Shown here in pieces: positions 9,265 through 18,969 of a DNA stretch of 34,708 nucleotides. Each line of letters starts with the position of its first letter. Position 1 is the stretch's first letter. The DNA is taken from positions 1 through 34,708 of the forward strand of contig JAUQWT010000085.1 of NCBI GenBank assembly GCA_030835005.1. The letters are read 5' to 3'. The position numbers were made by a program, and so were the translations under genes. Source of the DNA: Ignavibacteria bacterium. Lineage in GTDB: Bacteria > Bacteroidota > Ignavibacteria > Tepidaquicellales > OLB5. The notes beneath the pieces are model-generated. The model was not told where the DNA came from. It searched no databases and saw only the letters and a program-made list of their open reading frames with translations.

Positions 9265-9522
9265 TTATTTCATTTTATTAACAGCTTTTGTAAGCTTTGA
9301 TTTCTTATTCGCAGCATTGTTTCTGTGAATAATACCCTTAACTGCAGCCCTATCGAGTACTGTAACGGCTTTTTTCAGCTCTTTTTCAGCATCTTCCTTT
9401 TTCTTGGACGTAGTTACATTTTTCAAAGCGGATTTAATTTTAGCTTTAAAGTGTTTATTATATTCAGTCTTCTTAGGTGTCTGTCTTGCTCTTTTTTGCG
9501 CAGATTTATGTCTTAACGGCAT
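9265..9522 (-). CDS. rpsT: 30S ribosomal protein S20
   Basis: 85 aa; MPLRHKSAQKRARQTPKKTEYNKHFKAKIKSALKNV...KGIIHRNNAANKKSKLTKAVN. Confidence 0.92.
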   Translation of the reverse strand: MPLRHKSAQKRARQTPKKTEYNKHFKAKIKSALKNVTTSKKKEDAEKELKKAVTVLDRAAVKGIIHRNNAANKKSKLTKAVNKMK

Positions 9523-9720
9523 CTATTTTTTATCCTTTTTATACTAAAATTATACGTTTATTATTGCTTAATTCAAACTTAATTTCAAAAATAGCCATAA
9601 CCTTATTGAAAATCAATTTACTATTTTCCGCCTAAAGGCAAAAGCCAACTGAGATTCCGGGATATATCAACTGCAGATTTCTCAGCAATGGTGGTGTAAA
9701 TTAATCAAAAACAAAGAATA

Positions 9721-11289
9721 ATGGAAAAAACCAAGAACAAGATCCTATGGGTTGATGATGAAATTGAGCTTTTGCGCTCCAATATACTATTCCTTGAAGA
9801 TAAGGGCTATTCTGTAGAAAAAGCAACAAATGGTGAAGATGCTGTTGATATGGTGAAAGAAAAAGACTTCGACCTCATTTTCCTGGATGAAATGATGGCA
9901 GGCATGGGAGGACTCAAAACCCTCGCCTCTATTAAGGAGGCGCAGCCAAATGTACCTGTAGTGATGGTCACTAAAAATGAAACCGAAACCCTGATGGAAG
10001 ATGCCATAGGCGCAAAAATCTCAGACTATCTTTTGAAGCCGGTTAATCCAAACCAGATACTTCTTGTCTGCAAAAAATTCCTTGAAGGCAAGCGTATAAA
10101 AAGTGAAACAGTTTCGCGGGATTACATACAGGAACTCAATAAGATCAACATGGCCATGATGGAGCCGCTGGATCATAATGACTGGATTAAAATTAACAGC
10201 GATCTTACCCAGTGGGAAATGGAGCTTGATGAACATCCGGAACTTGGTTTAAAAGATACGGTTCTTGCTACTAGAAAAGAATGTAACGCAGAATTTTGCC
10301 GATTCTTTGAAAGAAATTATGTTGAGTGGATCCACGGCAAAAAAGAAGGCCCTGTTTTTTCCAACGGTATTGTTGAGAAATATGTATTCCCTGAGCTTAG
10401 TACTCACAAATCGGTTTTCTTTTTTGTAATTGACTGCATGAGGCTTGACCAGTGGATGCTTATGGAAAAAATGCTGTATGATTACTTTAAGATAACGAAG
10501 GATTTCCATTACGGCATGATACCTTCGGCAACTCCATATGCAAGGAATGCGATCTTCAGCGGGCTATTCCCAAGTGATATAGAAAAACATTACCCGGAGC
10601 TATTTGCCAAAGGCGAAGATGATGAGAACAGCAAGAACAATTATGAAAAAGAATTCATGCAAAAGCTGATTGACAGAAAAAAAATCAAGCTGAGGAATGA
10701 ATTACGTTATGTAAAGATACTTGATGCAGAATTCGGAAAAGGGATCGAACACAAGATTTCGAGCTTCAGCAATACTCACTTAAATGCAATTGTTGTGAAC
10801 TTTGTTGATATACTTGCGCACAACAGAAGTGATAATGCAGTATTGAAAGAAATTGCTCCGGATGAATCTGCTTACCGTTCACTAACACAGTCATGGTTCG
10901 AGCATTCATCGCTCTTTTCAATGTTCAAAATACTCTCGCAGCAGAAAGATATTAAGATAATTGTAACTACCGATCATGGCAGCATACGATGTATGCGCGG
11001 TGCAAAAGTGCTGGGTGATAGAGAAACATCTACCAATTTGAGATATAAATACGGCAGGAATGTTAAGATTGATGACCGCCAGGCAATATTCATACGCAAT
11101 CCGCATGATTACAAGCTTCCTAAAAGAGGCGGAATAGTGAATTATGTGGTAACAAAGGAAGATTTTTATTTCGTATATCCAACCGATTATCATTATTACC
11201 TGAATCATTACAAGAATACTTTCCAGCACGGCGGTATTTCCATGGAAGAATTGATATTACCCGTGGTAACGCTTGAACCGAAGGTGTAA
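9721..11289 (+). CDS. porX: PorX-like response regulator with PglZ-type effector domain (T9SS regulator)
   Basis: 522 aa; receiver domain (ILWVDDEIELL...DLIFLDEMMAGMGG...DYLLKPVNP) fused to an alkaline-phosphatase-superfamily/PglZ region (FFFVIDCMRLDQW...IIVTTDHGS...FQHGGISMEELILPV). Confidence 0.9.
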   Translation: MEKTKNKILWVDDEIELLRSNILFLEDKGYSVEKATNGEDAVDMVKEKDFDLIFLDEMMAGMGGLKTLASIKEAQPNVPVVMVTKNETETLMEDAIGAKISDYLLKPVNPNQILLVCKKFLEGKRIKSETVSRDYIQELNKINMAMMEPLDHNDWIKINSDLTQWEMELDEHPELGLKDTVLATRKECNAEFCRFFERNYVEWIHGKKEGPVFSNGIVEKYVFPELSTHKSVFFFVIDCMRLDQWMLMEKMLYDYFKITKDFHYGMIPSATPYARNAIFSGLFPSDIEKHYPELFAKGEDDENSKNNYEKEFMQKLIDRKKIKLRNELRYVKILDAEFGKGIEHKISSFSNTHLNAIVVNFVDILAHNRSDNAVLKEIAPDESAYRSLTQSWFEHSSLFSMFKILSQQKDIKIIVTTDHGSIRCMRGAKVLGDRETSTNLRYKYGRNVKIDDRQAIFIRNPHDYKLPKRGGIVNYVVTKEDFYFVYPTDYHYYLNHYKNTFQHGGISMEELILPVVTLEPKV

Positions 11290-11324
11290 TTGCACAATCG
11301 AAAATTCGTAATGAAATTTTTTGA

Positions 11325-11765
11325 ATGATACGCGATTTTGCCGTAACGACAAATTCTGCTGGGGAAACCCAAAAGTTCGGATTTGAGCTTGCAAAAAGTT
11401 TAAATCCCGGAAGTGTTGTTGCTTTGTACGGCGATCTAGGAAGCGGTAAAACGCAAATTGTAAAGGGTGTTTGCAATGCTTTGGGAGTAAAACAAACCGT
11501 AAACAGCCCTACTTTTATAATTGTGAATGAATACACTGCAACAGACTCAAAGCTGATTTATCACTTCGATCTTTACAGGATGAAGTCCCTTGATGAAGTC
11601 CTTGATATGGGGTTTAAGGATTACCTTGATGAAAGTTCAATTATACTTATAGAATGGCCGGAGAAAGTTGAAGATATTTTGCCTGCGAATGCCGTTAAGA
11701 TACATATTGCCCATACAGTTGAAAATGAGAATGCAAGATGGATAAAGATGGAGAAATCTGATTGA
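11325..11765 (+). CDS. tsaE: tRNA threonylcarbamoyladenosine biosynthesis ATPase TsaE
   Basis: 146 aa; ALYGDLGSGKTQIVKGVC (Walker A), NSPTFIIVNEY, FDLYRM, LIEWPEK. Confidence 0.93.
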   Translation: MIRDFAVTTNSAGETQKFGFELAKSLNPGSVVALYGDLGSGKTQIVKGVCNALGVKQTVNSPTFIIVNEYTATDSKLIYHFDLYRMKSLDEVLDMGFKDYLDESSIILIEWPEKVEDILPANAVKIHIAHTVENENARWIKMEKSD

Positions 11766-12421
11766 ACTTGCTGCTTATAAATTCAGGTGATAAAGAACCG
11801 TTCGTTGCCTTATATAAAAACGGTGAGTTGATTATTTATCATGCTTCGGAGTATTTACATAGCACAAATCCCCGCGACAAAAAACCTGATAAGCTGATCA
11901 ACTGTCTTGATGATTTGACGAAAGAGAATGAAATAAAGGAAACAGAAGCAATTGCAGTTACAATCGGCCCAGGGTCGTTTACAGGTATAAGGGTCGGTCT
12001 CTCCCTTGCAAAAGGACTCGCATTCGGACTTAACGTAAAGCTTATCCCTATCACAAATTTTGAACTAACGCTTAACCGTCTTGAAAATATCCAAACGGAC
12101 GAAAAATATTGCATAATAATTCCAGCAAAGCTGCCTGAATACTATTATTCTGTTGATACTGTTGGAAACGGTAATGTGCGGGGCTGTGCTGAATTGGATG
12201 ATTTGTCAAAAATCCTGCAAAAAGATACAATTATTGTGGGAGATTTTGATGATGAAACTCATTTAAAACATTGTTATTTTGAGTATATTAACGTAAAAAA
12301 TCTGAAAAAAGAAGCAGATTCCTTGGCTGAACTTGCCATTTCAAGATTCAGAGCTGGCAAGGTCTTTGATGCTGAAGATGTTGAGCCGCTATATCTTAAG
12401 GATTTTAATATAAAGAAATAA
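11762..12421 (+). CDS. tsaB: tRNA threonylcarbamoyladenosine biosynthesis protein TsaB
   Basis: 219 aa, TTG start overlapping the tsaE stop; AVTIGPGSFTGIRVGLSLAKGLAFGLNVKLIPI. Confidence 0.9.
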   Translation: MNLLLINSGDKEPFVALYKNGELIIYHASEYLHSTNPRDKKPDKLINCLDDLTKENEIKETEAIAVTIGPGSFTGIRVGLSLAKGLAFGLNVKLIPITNFELTLNRLENIQTDEKYCIIIPAKLPEYYYSVDTVGNGNVRGCAELDDLSKILQKDTIIVGDFDDETHLKHCYFEYINVKNLKKEADSLAELAISRFRAGKVFDAEDVEPLYLKDFNIKK

Positions 12422-12466
12422 GTTGCCTGTTAACTTATTCAATTGTAAACACTAATTTACAGAACA

Positions 12467-13309
12467 ATGGCCTGGTTTAAGAGAACAAAGCAGAATATTG
12501 AGACCCAGGAAAAAAAGGATCTCGGTGAAGGGCACTGGGTTAAATGCCCTAAGTGTGATGAAATTATGCACAAAAAGCAGTGGGAAAATAATTTTTACCT
12601 CTGCACAAAATGCGATTATCACTTCAGGATAGGAAGCGAAGAATATTTTACAATACTTTTTGATGAAGGTACGTTTAAAGAGTTCGATAGAAAAGTAACT
12701 TCCAAAGACCCGCTTGATTTTGTTGACTCGAAAAAATATAAAGACAGGTTAAATGATACTATCAAACAAACCGGTCTTTACGACGCCATCAGGAATGCCT
12801 TTGGCGAAATTAACGGCAAAGAGTGTGTTATCAGTGCAATGGATTTTAAATTCATTGGCGGCTCCATGGGTTCAGTTGTAGGTGAAAAAATTGCGCGCGG
12901 TATACAAAAGGCGATAAAAGAAAAATGCCCATATATTATTATCTCAAAATCCGGCGGCGCAAGAATGATGGAAGCTGCAATTTCACTTATGCAGCTTGCC
13001 AAAACTTCAGCATGGCTGGCTAAACTGGCCGAAAACAGGCTTCCTTATATTTCTGTCCTCACAGACCCCACAACCGGCGGCGCATCAGCAAGTTTCTCTA
13101 TGCTTGGTGATGTTAACATTGCCGAGCCCGATGCGTTAATTGGTTTTGCAGGGCCAAGAGTTGTAAGGCAGGCAACAGGTAAAGACCTTCCCAAAGGATT
13201 CCAGCATGCAGAATTTGTTCAGGAGCACGGTTTTTTAGATTGTGTTGTAAACCGCAAAGACCTAAAAGATAAGATATACCAGTTCATGAAATATATGCAT
13301 GGGGGATAA
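12467..13309 (+). CDS. accD: Acetyl-CoA carboxylase carboxyltransferase subunit beta
   Basis: 280 aa; N-terminal zinc ribbon [67 protein letters not shown]. Confidence 0.95.
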   Translation: MAWFKRTKQNIETQEKKDLGEGHWVKCPKCDEIMHKKQWENNFYLCTKCDYHFRIGSEEYFTILFDEGTFKEFDRKVTSKDPLDFVDSKKYKDRLNDTIKQTGLYDAIRNAFGEINGKECVISAMDFKFIGGSMGSVVGEKIARGIQKAIKEKCPYIIISKSGGARMMEAAISLMQLAKTSAWLAKLAENRLPYISVLTDPTTGGASASFSMLGDVNIAEPDALIGFAGPRVVRQATGKDLPKGFQHAEFVQEHGFLDCVVNRKDLKDKIYQFMKYMHGG

Positions 13310-13351
13310 GCGCTGGTTTTTTGCATCCGGCATATAAAACATGAACCATAA

Positions 13352-14218
13352 ATGAAGATACTTCGCAAAATAAGCGAAACCAGAAAGATTACTTCGGCTC
13401 TTATCCTAAGAAAGAAAATAATAGGCTTTGTACCTACAATGGGTTACCTCCATGAGGGACATCTTTCGCTTATCAAAGCTGCAAAGAAAAAATCCGATGT
13501 TGTTATTGTAAGTATTTTTGTTAATCCCCTGCAATTTGCTCCGAACGAAGACTTCACAAAGTATCCACGGAATTTTAAGAAGGACGAAAAACTTTGCCGT
13601 GCCGAAGGCGTTGATTATATTTTTTATCCTGATATAAAGGAAATGTATCCGGATGATTTTTCTACTTATATTACTGTTGAAAATGTAAGTGCGGGGCTTG
13701 AAGGAAAGATCCGCCCTGAGCATTTTAGAGGAGTAGCAACAATTGTCCTTAAGCTCTTTAATATTGTGCAATGCAGTTTTGCTGTATTCGGGCAAAAAGA
13801 TGCACAGCAGGCATGCGTCATTAAAAAAATGACTGAAGACCTGAACATTAATACAAAAATTATCATTTCCCCAACCGTTCGCGAAAATGACGGGCTGGCA
13901 ATGAGTTCACGGAATGTTTATCTTACCCCCGGACAAAGGGCTGACGCTGCTTACTTATATAAAGCGCTTGAATATGCCCGCCGGAAAATAATGCTTGAGA
14001 ATTATAACCGGGATATTGCCTTCCTAAAGGGGCAGATGAGTAAACTTATAAAATCGCGCAAAACTGCAACAAAAATTGATTATATTTCGTTTAACAATAG
14101 CAGAACGCTTGAAGAAGTGCAAACGCTTAAAAACCTCAAAAGCGCCAGTATTTTGATAAGTTTAGCGGTTAGATTTGGCAAAGTAAGGTTAATTGATAAT
14201 ATAGTAATTAAGCGTTAA
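13352..14218 (+). CDS. panC: Pantothenate synthetase
   Basis: 288 aa; GFVPTMGYLHEGHLSLIKAAKK, VSIFVNPLQFAPNEDFTKYPR, FGQKDAQQ, SSRNVYL. Confidence 0.95.
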   Translation: MKILRKISETRKITSALILRKKIIGFVPTMGYLHEGHLSLIKAAKKKSDVVIVSIFVNPLQFAPNEDFTKYPRNFKKDEKLCRAEGVDYIFYPDIKEMYPDDFSTYITVENVSAGLEGKIRPEHFRGVATIVLKLFNIVQCSFAVFGQKDAQQACVIKKMTEDLNINTKIIISPTVRENDGLAMSSRNVYLTPGQRADAAYLYKALEYARRKIMLENYNRDIAFLKGQMSKLIKSRKTATKIDYISFNNSRTLEEVQTLKNLKSASILISLAVRFGKVRLIDNIVIKR

Positions 14219-14246
14219 TTTTGAGTAATAAGAAAGGATCTTCACC

Positions 14247-14627
14247 ATGGAAAGAATAATGTGCAAATCAAAGCTGCACCGCGCGACGGTAACGCAGGCT
14301 GAACTGTTTTACGAAGGAAGCGTAACGATCGATGCTGATCTGCTGGATGCTGCAGATATAGTGCCTTACGAAAAAATTCAGGTTGTCAATATCAACAATG
14401 GCTCCCGGTTTGAAAGTTACGCAATCGAAGGCAGAAGAAGAAGCGGAACAATATGCATTAATGGCGCAGCAGCAAGAATGGCAGCAGTTGGTGACGAAAT
14501 AATTATCATTTCGTATGCAAACTATAATGAAGAAGAATTGAAGTCATTTAAGCCTACGCTTATTATGATGGATAAGGGCAACAAGATTAAGGACATTAAG
14601 CATACTAACGAAATAATAGAAGTGTAA
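14247..14627 (+). CDS. panD: Aspartate 1-decarboxylase
   Basis: 126 aa; [54 protein letters not shown]. Confidence 0.95.
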   Translation: MERIMCKSKLHRATVTQAELFYEGSVTIDADLLDAADIVPYEKIQVVNINNGSRFESYAIEGRRRSGTICINGAAARMAAVGDEIIIISYANYNEEELKSFKPTLIMMDKGNKIKDIKHTNEIIEV

Positions 14628-14980
14628 TGAAAAGACTTATATATTTGCTTCCGATAGTTGCAATTTTTATTTGTTCCGGCAGTTTATTTTCCCAGAAAAT
14701 GTATAAGGTTCAGTATGAATCACAGGCTGATCTGAAAATTTATGTGGTCTCGTATGAATCGCAGGCTGATTTGAATGTTTATATGGTCAAATATGAATCT
14801 CAGGCAAGCAAAGACGGTTTGTGGTACAATGTTGCTTACGAAAGCCAGGCAGATTTTAAGCTCTATTTCGTTGAATACGAATCTCAGGCTGACCTGAAGA
14901 TCTATTTTGTAGATTACGAGTCACAAGTTGGATGGAAGAACAAGCAGAAAGAGTATCTTTTGAAGTTTAAGAATAATTAA
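14627..14980 (+). CDS. Exported six-repeat (YESQAD) protein, DUF6150/septknot-like
   Basis: 117 aa; signal peptide [23 protein letters not shown]; six YESQ repeats (YKVQYESQADLKIYVVSYESQADLNVYMVKYESQAS...); ATG overlaps the panD TAA. Confidence 0.75.
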   Translation: MKRLIYLLPIVAIFICSGSLFSQKMYKVQYESQADLKIYVVSYESQADLNVYMVKYESQASKDGLWYNVAYESQADFKLYFVEYESQADLKIYFVDYESQVGWKNKQKEYLLKFKNN

Positions 14981-15055
14981 TCTACCTGAATTATATCAAA
15001 TCGATAGTGTTCATCTTTAACATTCCCCTGCTCTTGGATATTTAATAATAATACT

Positions 15056-15913
15056 ATGCCAATAACCGATACCAATTTCAACGAGAAAAACTTGGCCTTC
15101 CGTGAGAATGAGCTTGCTGAGCTGATGAAGAAAGTCAAAACCACAGAAGGCACAGATGGTAAAAAGCTCGCAGTGGCAATACTTGCGGCGGGACTTGGAA
15201 AGCGGATGAAATCACCCGAAAAACCAAAAGTTATGTTTGAAATTAATGACAGGCCGATGATTGATTATGTTGTTGAGCTTGCTTTTAAGGTCAATGCAGA
15301 TGAAGTTGTGCCTATAGTTGGACACCACAGAGAACAGGTTATTAATTTTCTGAATAGCAAATTCCCCGGAAAAAATATTAAATACGCGATTCAGGAAGAA
15401 CAGCTTGGCACCGGACATGCACTCATGCAGACTGAAAGCCTGCTTAAGGATTTTGACGGAGAGATACTGATCTTATCGGGAGACGTTCCCCTTTTAAAAT
15501 TTGAAACTGTTGAAAAGCTTTTAGATGAGCATTTCCAAAACGGGAATCTAGCGACTTTACTTACAACAGTATTTGAAAATTCTCATGGCTATGGCAGGAT
15601 AGTTCGCGACGCAGAGAATAACTTCCTTAAGATTGTTGAAGAAAAAGACACAAGTGATGAAGAAAAAAAGATCAAAGAGATAAATCCGGCAATATATTTA
15701 GTTAACTCAGGAACATTGTTTGATGCGCTCGGCAAAATTTCCCCTGAAAATAATCAGAAAGAATATTATTTAACCGATATCTTCAACTTCATTCCTAAGG
15801 ATAGAATAGGCACCGTGGTTACTGATGACGAGCTTGAAGTAACCGGTGTTAATTCAATTGAACAGCTTAAAGAGATGGAAGATTCGATTAATTCACGCAT
15901 TCCTACTAAGTAA
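15056..15913 (+). CDS. GlmU-type N-acetylglucosamine-1-phosphate uridyltransferase (nucleotidyltransferase domain only)
   Basis: 285 aa; AILAAGLGKRMKSPEKPKVMFEINDRPMIDYVV, YAIQEEQLGTGHALMQ, ILSGDVPLL; no left-handed beta-helix C-terminal domain before the stop. Confidence 0.85.
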   Translation: MPITDTNFNEKNLAFRENELAELMKKVKTTEGTDGKKLAVAILAAGLGKRMKSPEKPKVMFEINDRPMIDYVVELAFKVNADEVVPIVGHHREQVINFLNSKFPGKNIKYAIQEEQLGTGHALMQTESLLKDFDGEILILSGDVPLLKFETVEKLLDEHFQNGNLATLLTTVFENSHGYGRIVRDAENNFLKIVEEKDTSDEEKKIKEINPAIYLVNSGTLFDALGKISPENNQKEYYLTDIFNFIPKDRIGTVVTDDELEVTGVNSIEQLKEMEDSINSRIPTK

Positions 15914-15933
15914 CAGCAAAATAAACTTAAAAC

Positions 15934-16845
15934 TTGACCCAGGCAGTCAAACGGAATTCCAGTTTTTTCCCCGAAGACCTTATCGCTATTTCAGTTTCCG
16001 GCATAATTGTACTGGCGCAAATATACTGCTTCTGGATGGGTATGATAAAGGATGTCTCACAGATCATCATTCCGGCAGTATCGTCAACAGTATTAACCCT
16101 CTTTATTATCTACCGCAGAAGAACTTCATCAAAAACCATAAAATTTATAAGCAGCTATCTGCATATTCCGTTTTATGGAATAATTTTCAGCGCATTCCAG
16201 ACAATTATACATAAGATAAACCCGAATGACTATGATGCCCTGCTTTTAAGGATTGATCTGAGTGTGTTCGGATTTGACATAACGCGCAGTTTTGAACCAT
16301 TCATTAGCAAGGGTTTAACTGAAATACTTACACTTTCTTATTTTTCTTATTACGTTCTGCCAAGTCTGACTTTTGTGCTTCTGTATTTCAAAAAAGAAAG
16401 CGGCGCATTTACATTTTCAAGGCAGTACTTACTTGCCATATTGATTGCATGGTACAGCGCATTTATTTTTTACATAATTTTGCCGGCGGCGGGACCTGAT
16501 ATTGCTTTCCCGGAACACTATACTGTGCATCTTCAGGGACTCTCACCAATTACAAATACATATTTGAACAATCTCGGGCAGTACTTAAGGGAATCATTTG
16601 TCCGCAACACATTTCCCAGTCTGCACTTTTGCATTATACTTATCACAAACTTTTTTGCATATAAGCTGAGAAGAAAATACTTCCTCTTCTGCACTTTGCC
16701 TCTTGGAACCATGCTTGCAATAGCAACAGTGTACTTAAGGCAGCATTACCTTATCGATCTTGTTGGCTCTTTACCCCTGGCCGCTCTCAGCATTTACCTC
16801 TCAATAAAATTGATCAATTCACGTAACAAAAAAGAGGCCGCTTAA
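15934..16845 (+). CDS. PAP2-superfamily integral membrane phosphatase/transferase
   Basis: 303 aa, TTG start; multiple TM segments; FPSLHFCIILITNFFAYKL and YLRQHYLIDLVGSLPLA resemble PAP2 SGH/HYxxD motifs. Confidence 0.8.
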   Translation: MTQAVKRNSSFFPEDLIAISVSGIIVLAQIYCFWMGMIKDVSQIIIPAVSSTVLTLFIIYRRRTSSKTIKFISSYLHIPFYGIIFSAFQTIIHKINPNDYDALLLRIDLSVFGFDITRSFEPFISKGLTEILTLSYFSYYVLPSLTFVLLYFKKESGAFTFSRQYLLAILIAWYSAFIFYIILPAAGPDIAFPEHYTVHLQGLSPITNTYLNNLGQYLRESFVRNTFPSLHFCIILITNFFAYKLRRKYFLFCTLPLGTMLAIATVYLRQHYLIDLVGSLPLAALSIYLSIKLINSRNKKEAA

Positions 16846-16850
16846 GCCTC
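16834..16850 (+). terminator. Terminator-like hairpin overlapping stop codon (GAGGCcgcttaaGCCTC)
   Basis: AAAAAAGAGGC...GCCTCCTTTGTTTT; the TAA stop is in the loop. Confidence 0.55.
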
Positions 16851-16938
16851 CTTTGTTTTAATGTTATATTTTCGCTTTTTTACTTTTGCCTTCTCACTTT
16901 ATTTCACTATCCCGCCATTTAACTATTTCGCTATCTCG

Positions 16939-17382
16939 CTATGCATGATGTGTATGCTCTGCCATATCCTGTCCATCGGGGAAATGAAGATTGAGGTCAA
17001 CATCAATATCCGGATGAATGCTTTTTGCCACGGGACAGTGAAGAGCGACTGCTTCAAGAATTCCTCTTTTATCAAAAGGAATTCCGGCAGGAAACTTTAT
17101 ATCTGCAACAAGCTTTACAACTCTTCTTGGCGAATCTGAGCTCATATGCTTTTCTATTCTGCATGTTGTGCCTTCCATGTTTATGCCGCGGTCCAGCGCC
17201 GAAATTCCCATAGTAGTAAGGTAACATGCCGCCAGTGAAGCCGCCAACAGGTCTGTTGGCGAGAAACTTTCTCCTTTGCCTCGATTATCTGCCGGCGCAT
17301 CTGTTTCAATTGTTACTCCGCTTGATTTATGAATGGCTTTGCAGTGAAGGCCGCCTTCATAAGTTGTATTTATTTCTACCAT
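16939..17382 (-). CDS. OsmC family protein
   Basis: 147 aa; SFSPTDLLAASLAACYLTTMGISALDRGI...EAVALHCPVAKSIHPDIDV. Confidence 0.88.
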   Translation of the reverse strand: MVEINTTYEGGLHCKAIHKSSGVTIETDAPADNRGKGESFSPTDLLAASLAACYLTTMGISALDRGINMEGTTCRIEKHMSSDSPRRVVKLVADIKFPAGIPFDKRGILEAVALHCPVAKSIHPDIDVDLNLHFPDGQDMAEHTHHA

Positions 17383-17477
17383 GATAATTATCTCCGGTTT
17401 GTTAGAAGCTCTTATGCAAAATTAACCAATTATTGCATCAAATAATCTGACGATTTTATGGATAATCGAATGAAAAA

Positions 17478-17493
17478 GGAGCCATTTGGCTCC
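17478..17493 (-). terminator. Rho-independent terminator (GGAGCCATTTGGCTCC)
   Basis: Perfect 7-bp arms, 2-nt loop, T-run on the minus strand; downstream of nrfA. Confidence 0.65.
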
Positions 17494-17614
17494 CTTAAAT
17501 TGCGTAGTTTGGATTATTTCCTCCCGGCGTTAGTCTGCGGCTCTACTTATCTTCAACACCAAATGTGAGTTTTTGAAAGCAAAGCACTCTAATATTTGAT
17601 TTTTAATATTTTAA

Positions 17615-18910
17615 TTACTTTGCTGCCAGATTTTTCATCAGTCTTTCTGCTGCAATTTGCGACTGCCGTGCATAATCAATCGCATTGCCTAATGTTTTCA
17701 ATGTTTCCTGAGGGGAGTGGAAACCCATAGAATTTTCTGCTGCAACAAAATCCCATCTAAGCTGTGCACGGCGATGAAGTTTTCGCGCTTCTTTCAATTG
17801 TTCATCTGTTGCACCTGCATCCTTAGCTGTTTTGATTGCAGTGATTGCATCCAGTATAGCATTCTCGGACTTAATCATTGTTTCATAAACCCTGTCCTGA
17901 ATTGTCTTAACTCTTCCTGCCAGTTCTTCTTCGCTCCACTTATGACAAGTCTGGCAGGCATTGTTGATGTTGCGCAGCGGTGATTTTATCCAGTGATTTG
18001 TAACTTTGAGGGAACCAACTCTTTCATACGGCATGTGGCAATCAACGCAGCTTACACCGCTTTTAGCATGTATGCCTGTTGACCATGTTTCAAACTCCGG
18101 GTGCTGCATTTTTATCATTGGCGCACCGGATGTTTCGTGATCCCAATCTTTAAAACCGTACTCATCATAATATGCTTCAATGCTGTCAACAGAAAGGCCC
18201 TTATCCCACGGGAATGTCAGATATTTTCCATCGCCTTTGAAGTAATACTCAACATGGCATTGCCCGCAAACATAGCTTCTCATCTGCTCGCGCGTGGCTT
18301 TTGTAACATCAATTCCTCTTCTCTGCATCGCTTCAATGAATGCCGGACGCTGAACTCTAAGCGCCATTGTCTTGGGGTCATGGCAATCAAGGCAGCCGAT
18401 GCCCTTATCATAATGCGCGCCCACATCTTTAAACATCGCTTTGTAAAAATTCTCTGTGCCCATTTTTTCAACATCAACAAGTACCTGTGAGCTTTTGCAG
18501 CTGATACAGGTATTTGCAGTCTTTTCATTAACGCGCAGAGTGTTTTTCACATCAGTAATAGCCCAGTAATGTCCGCGCTCTTCGCGGTAATCTTTAGAGA
18601 ATGGATAACCTGCAAACAGTTTTATCAACTGCGGATACTTCTCTAGCTTCTGGTAATTATCCGAGCCCCCGAATTGAGTAGGACCTTCATTTGTTTCAGT
18701 TTTTAAAAAGCTGTCATACTCAAACGGGAAATTTTCGCCCCATACTTTAGGGTCGGTTTCTTTATCACCAACAGGTTTGAATACAGATGGATACAAATTT
18801 GCTTCCTGCTTCTTTTCGAATATGTTTATCAGCAGCAGCGTAATTCCAACCGTCACCAGTGCAGTTATGAAAAAGATGAAGAAATATTTTTTATTTAACG
18901 GGTTAGCCAT
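17615..18910 (-). CDS. nrfA: Ammonia-forming cytochrome c nitrite reductase, catalytic subunit
   Basis: 431 aa; one CxxCK (CISCK) and four CxxCH haem motifs (CLDCH, CGQCH, CVDCH, CQTCH); N-terminal anchor. Confidence 0.93.
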   Translation of the reverse strand: MANPLNKKYFFIFFITALVTVGITLLLINIFEKKQEANLYPSVFKPVGDKETDPKVWGENFPFEYDSFLKTETNEGPTQFGGSDNYQKLEKYPQLIKLFAGYPFSKDYREERGHYWAITDVKNTLRVNEKTANTCISCKSSQVLVDVEKMGTENFYKAMFKDVGAHYDKGIGCLDCHDPKTMALRVQRPAFIEAMQRRGIDVTKATREQMRSYVCGQCHVEYYFKGDGKYLTFPWDKGLSVDSIEAYYDEYGFKDWDHETSGAPMIKMQHPEFETWSTGIHAKSGVSCVDCHMPYERVGSLKVTNHWIKSPLRNINNACQTCHKWSEEELAGRVKTIQDRVYETMIKSENAILDAITAIKTAKDAGATDEQLKEARKLHRRAQLRWDFVAAENSMGFHSPQETLKTLGNAIDYARQSQIAAERLMKNLAAK

Positions 18911-18969
18911 GATAAAATTTGTTATTTAATATTTGATTTCTTTAGCGTTCAATTCGTAATTCCTAATTG

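Noticed and set aside
9807-11536. Minus-strand ORFs within porX/tsaE
   Set aside because: Shadow ORFs opposite well-recognised genes.
14700-14950. Regularly spaced repeats that could suggest a CRISPR-like array or minisatellite
   Set aside because: The repeats are protein-level (YESQAD) inside a complete ORF with synonymous differences, not near-identical direct repeats with unique spacers.
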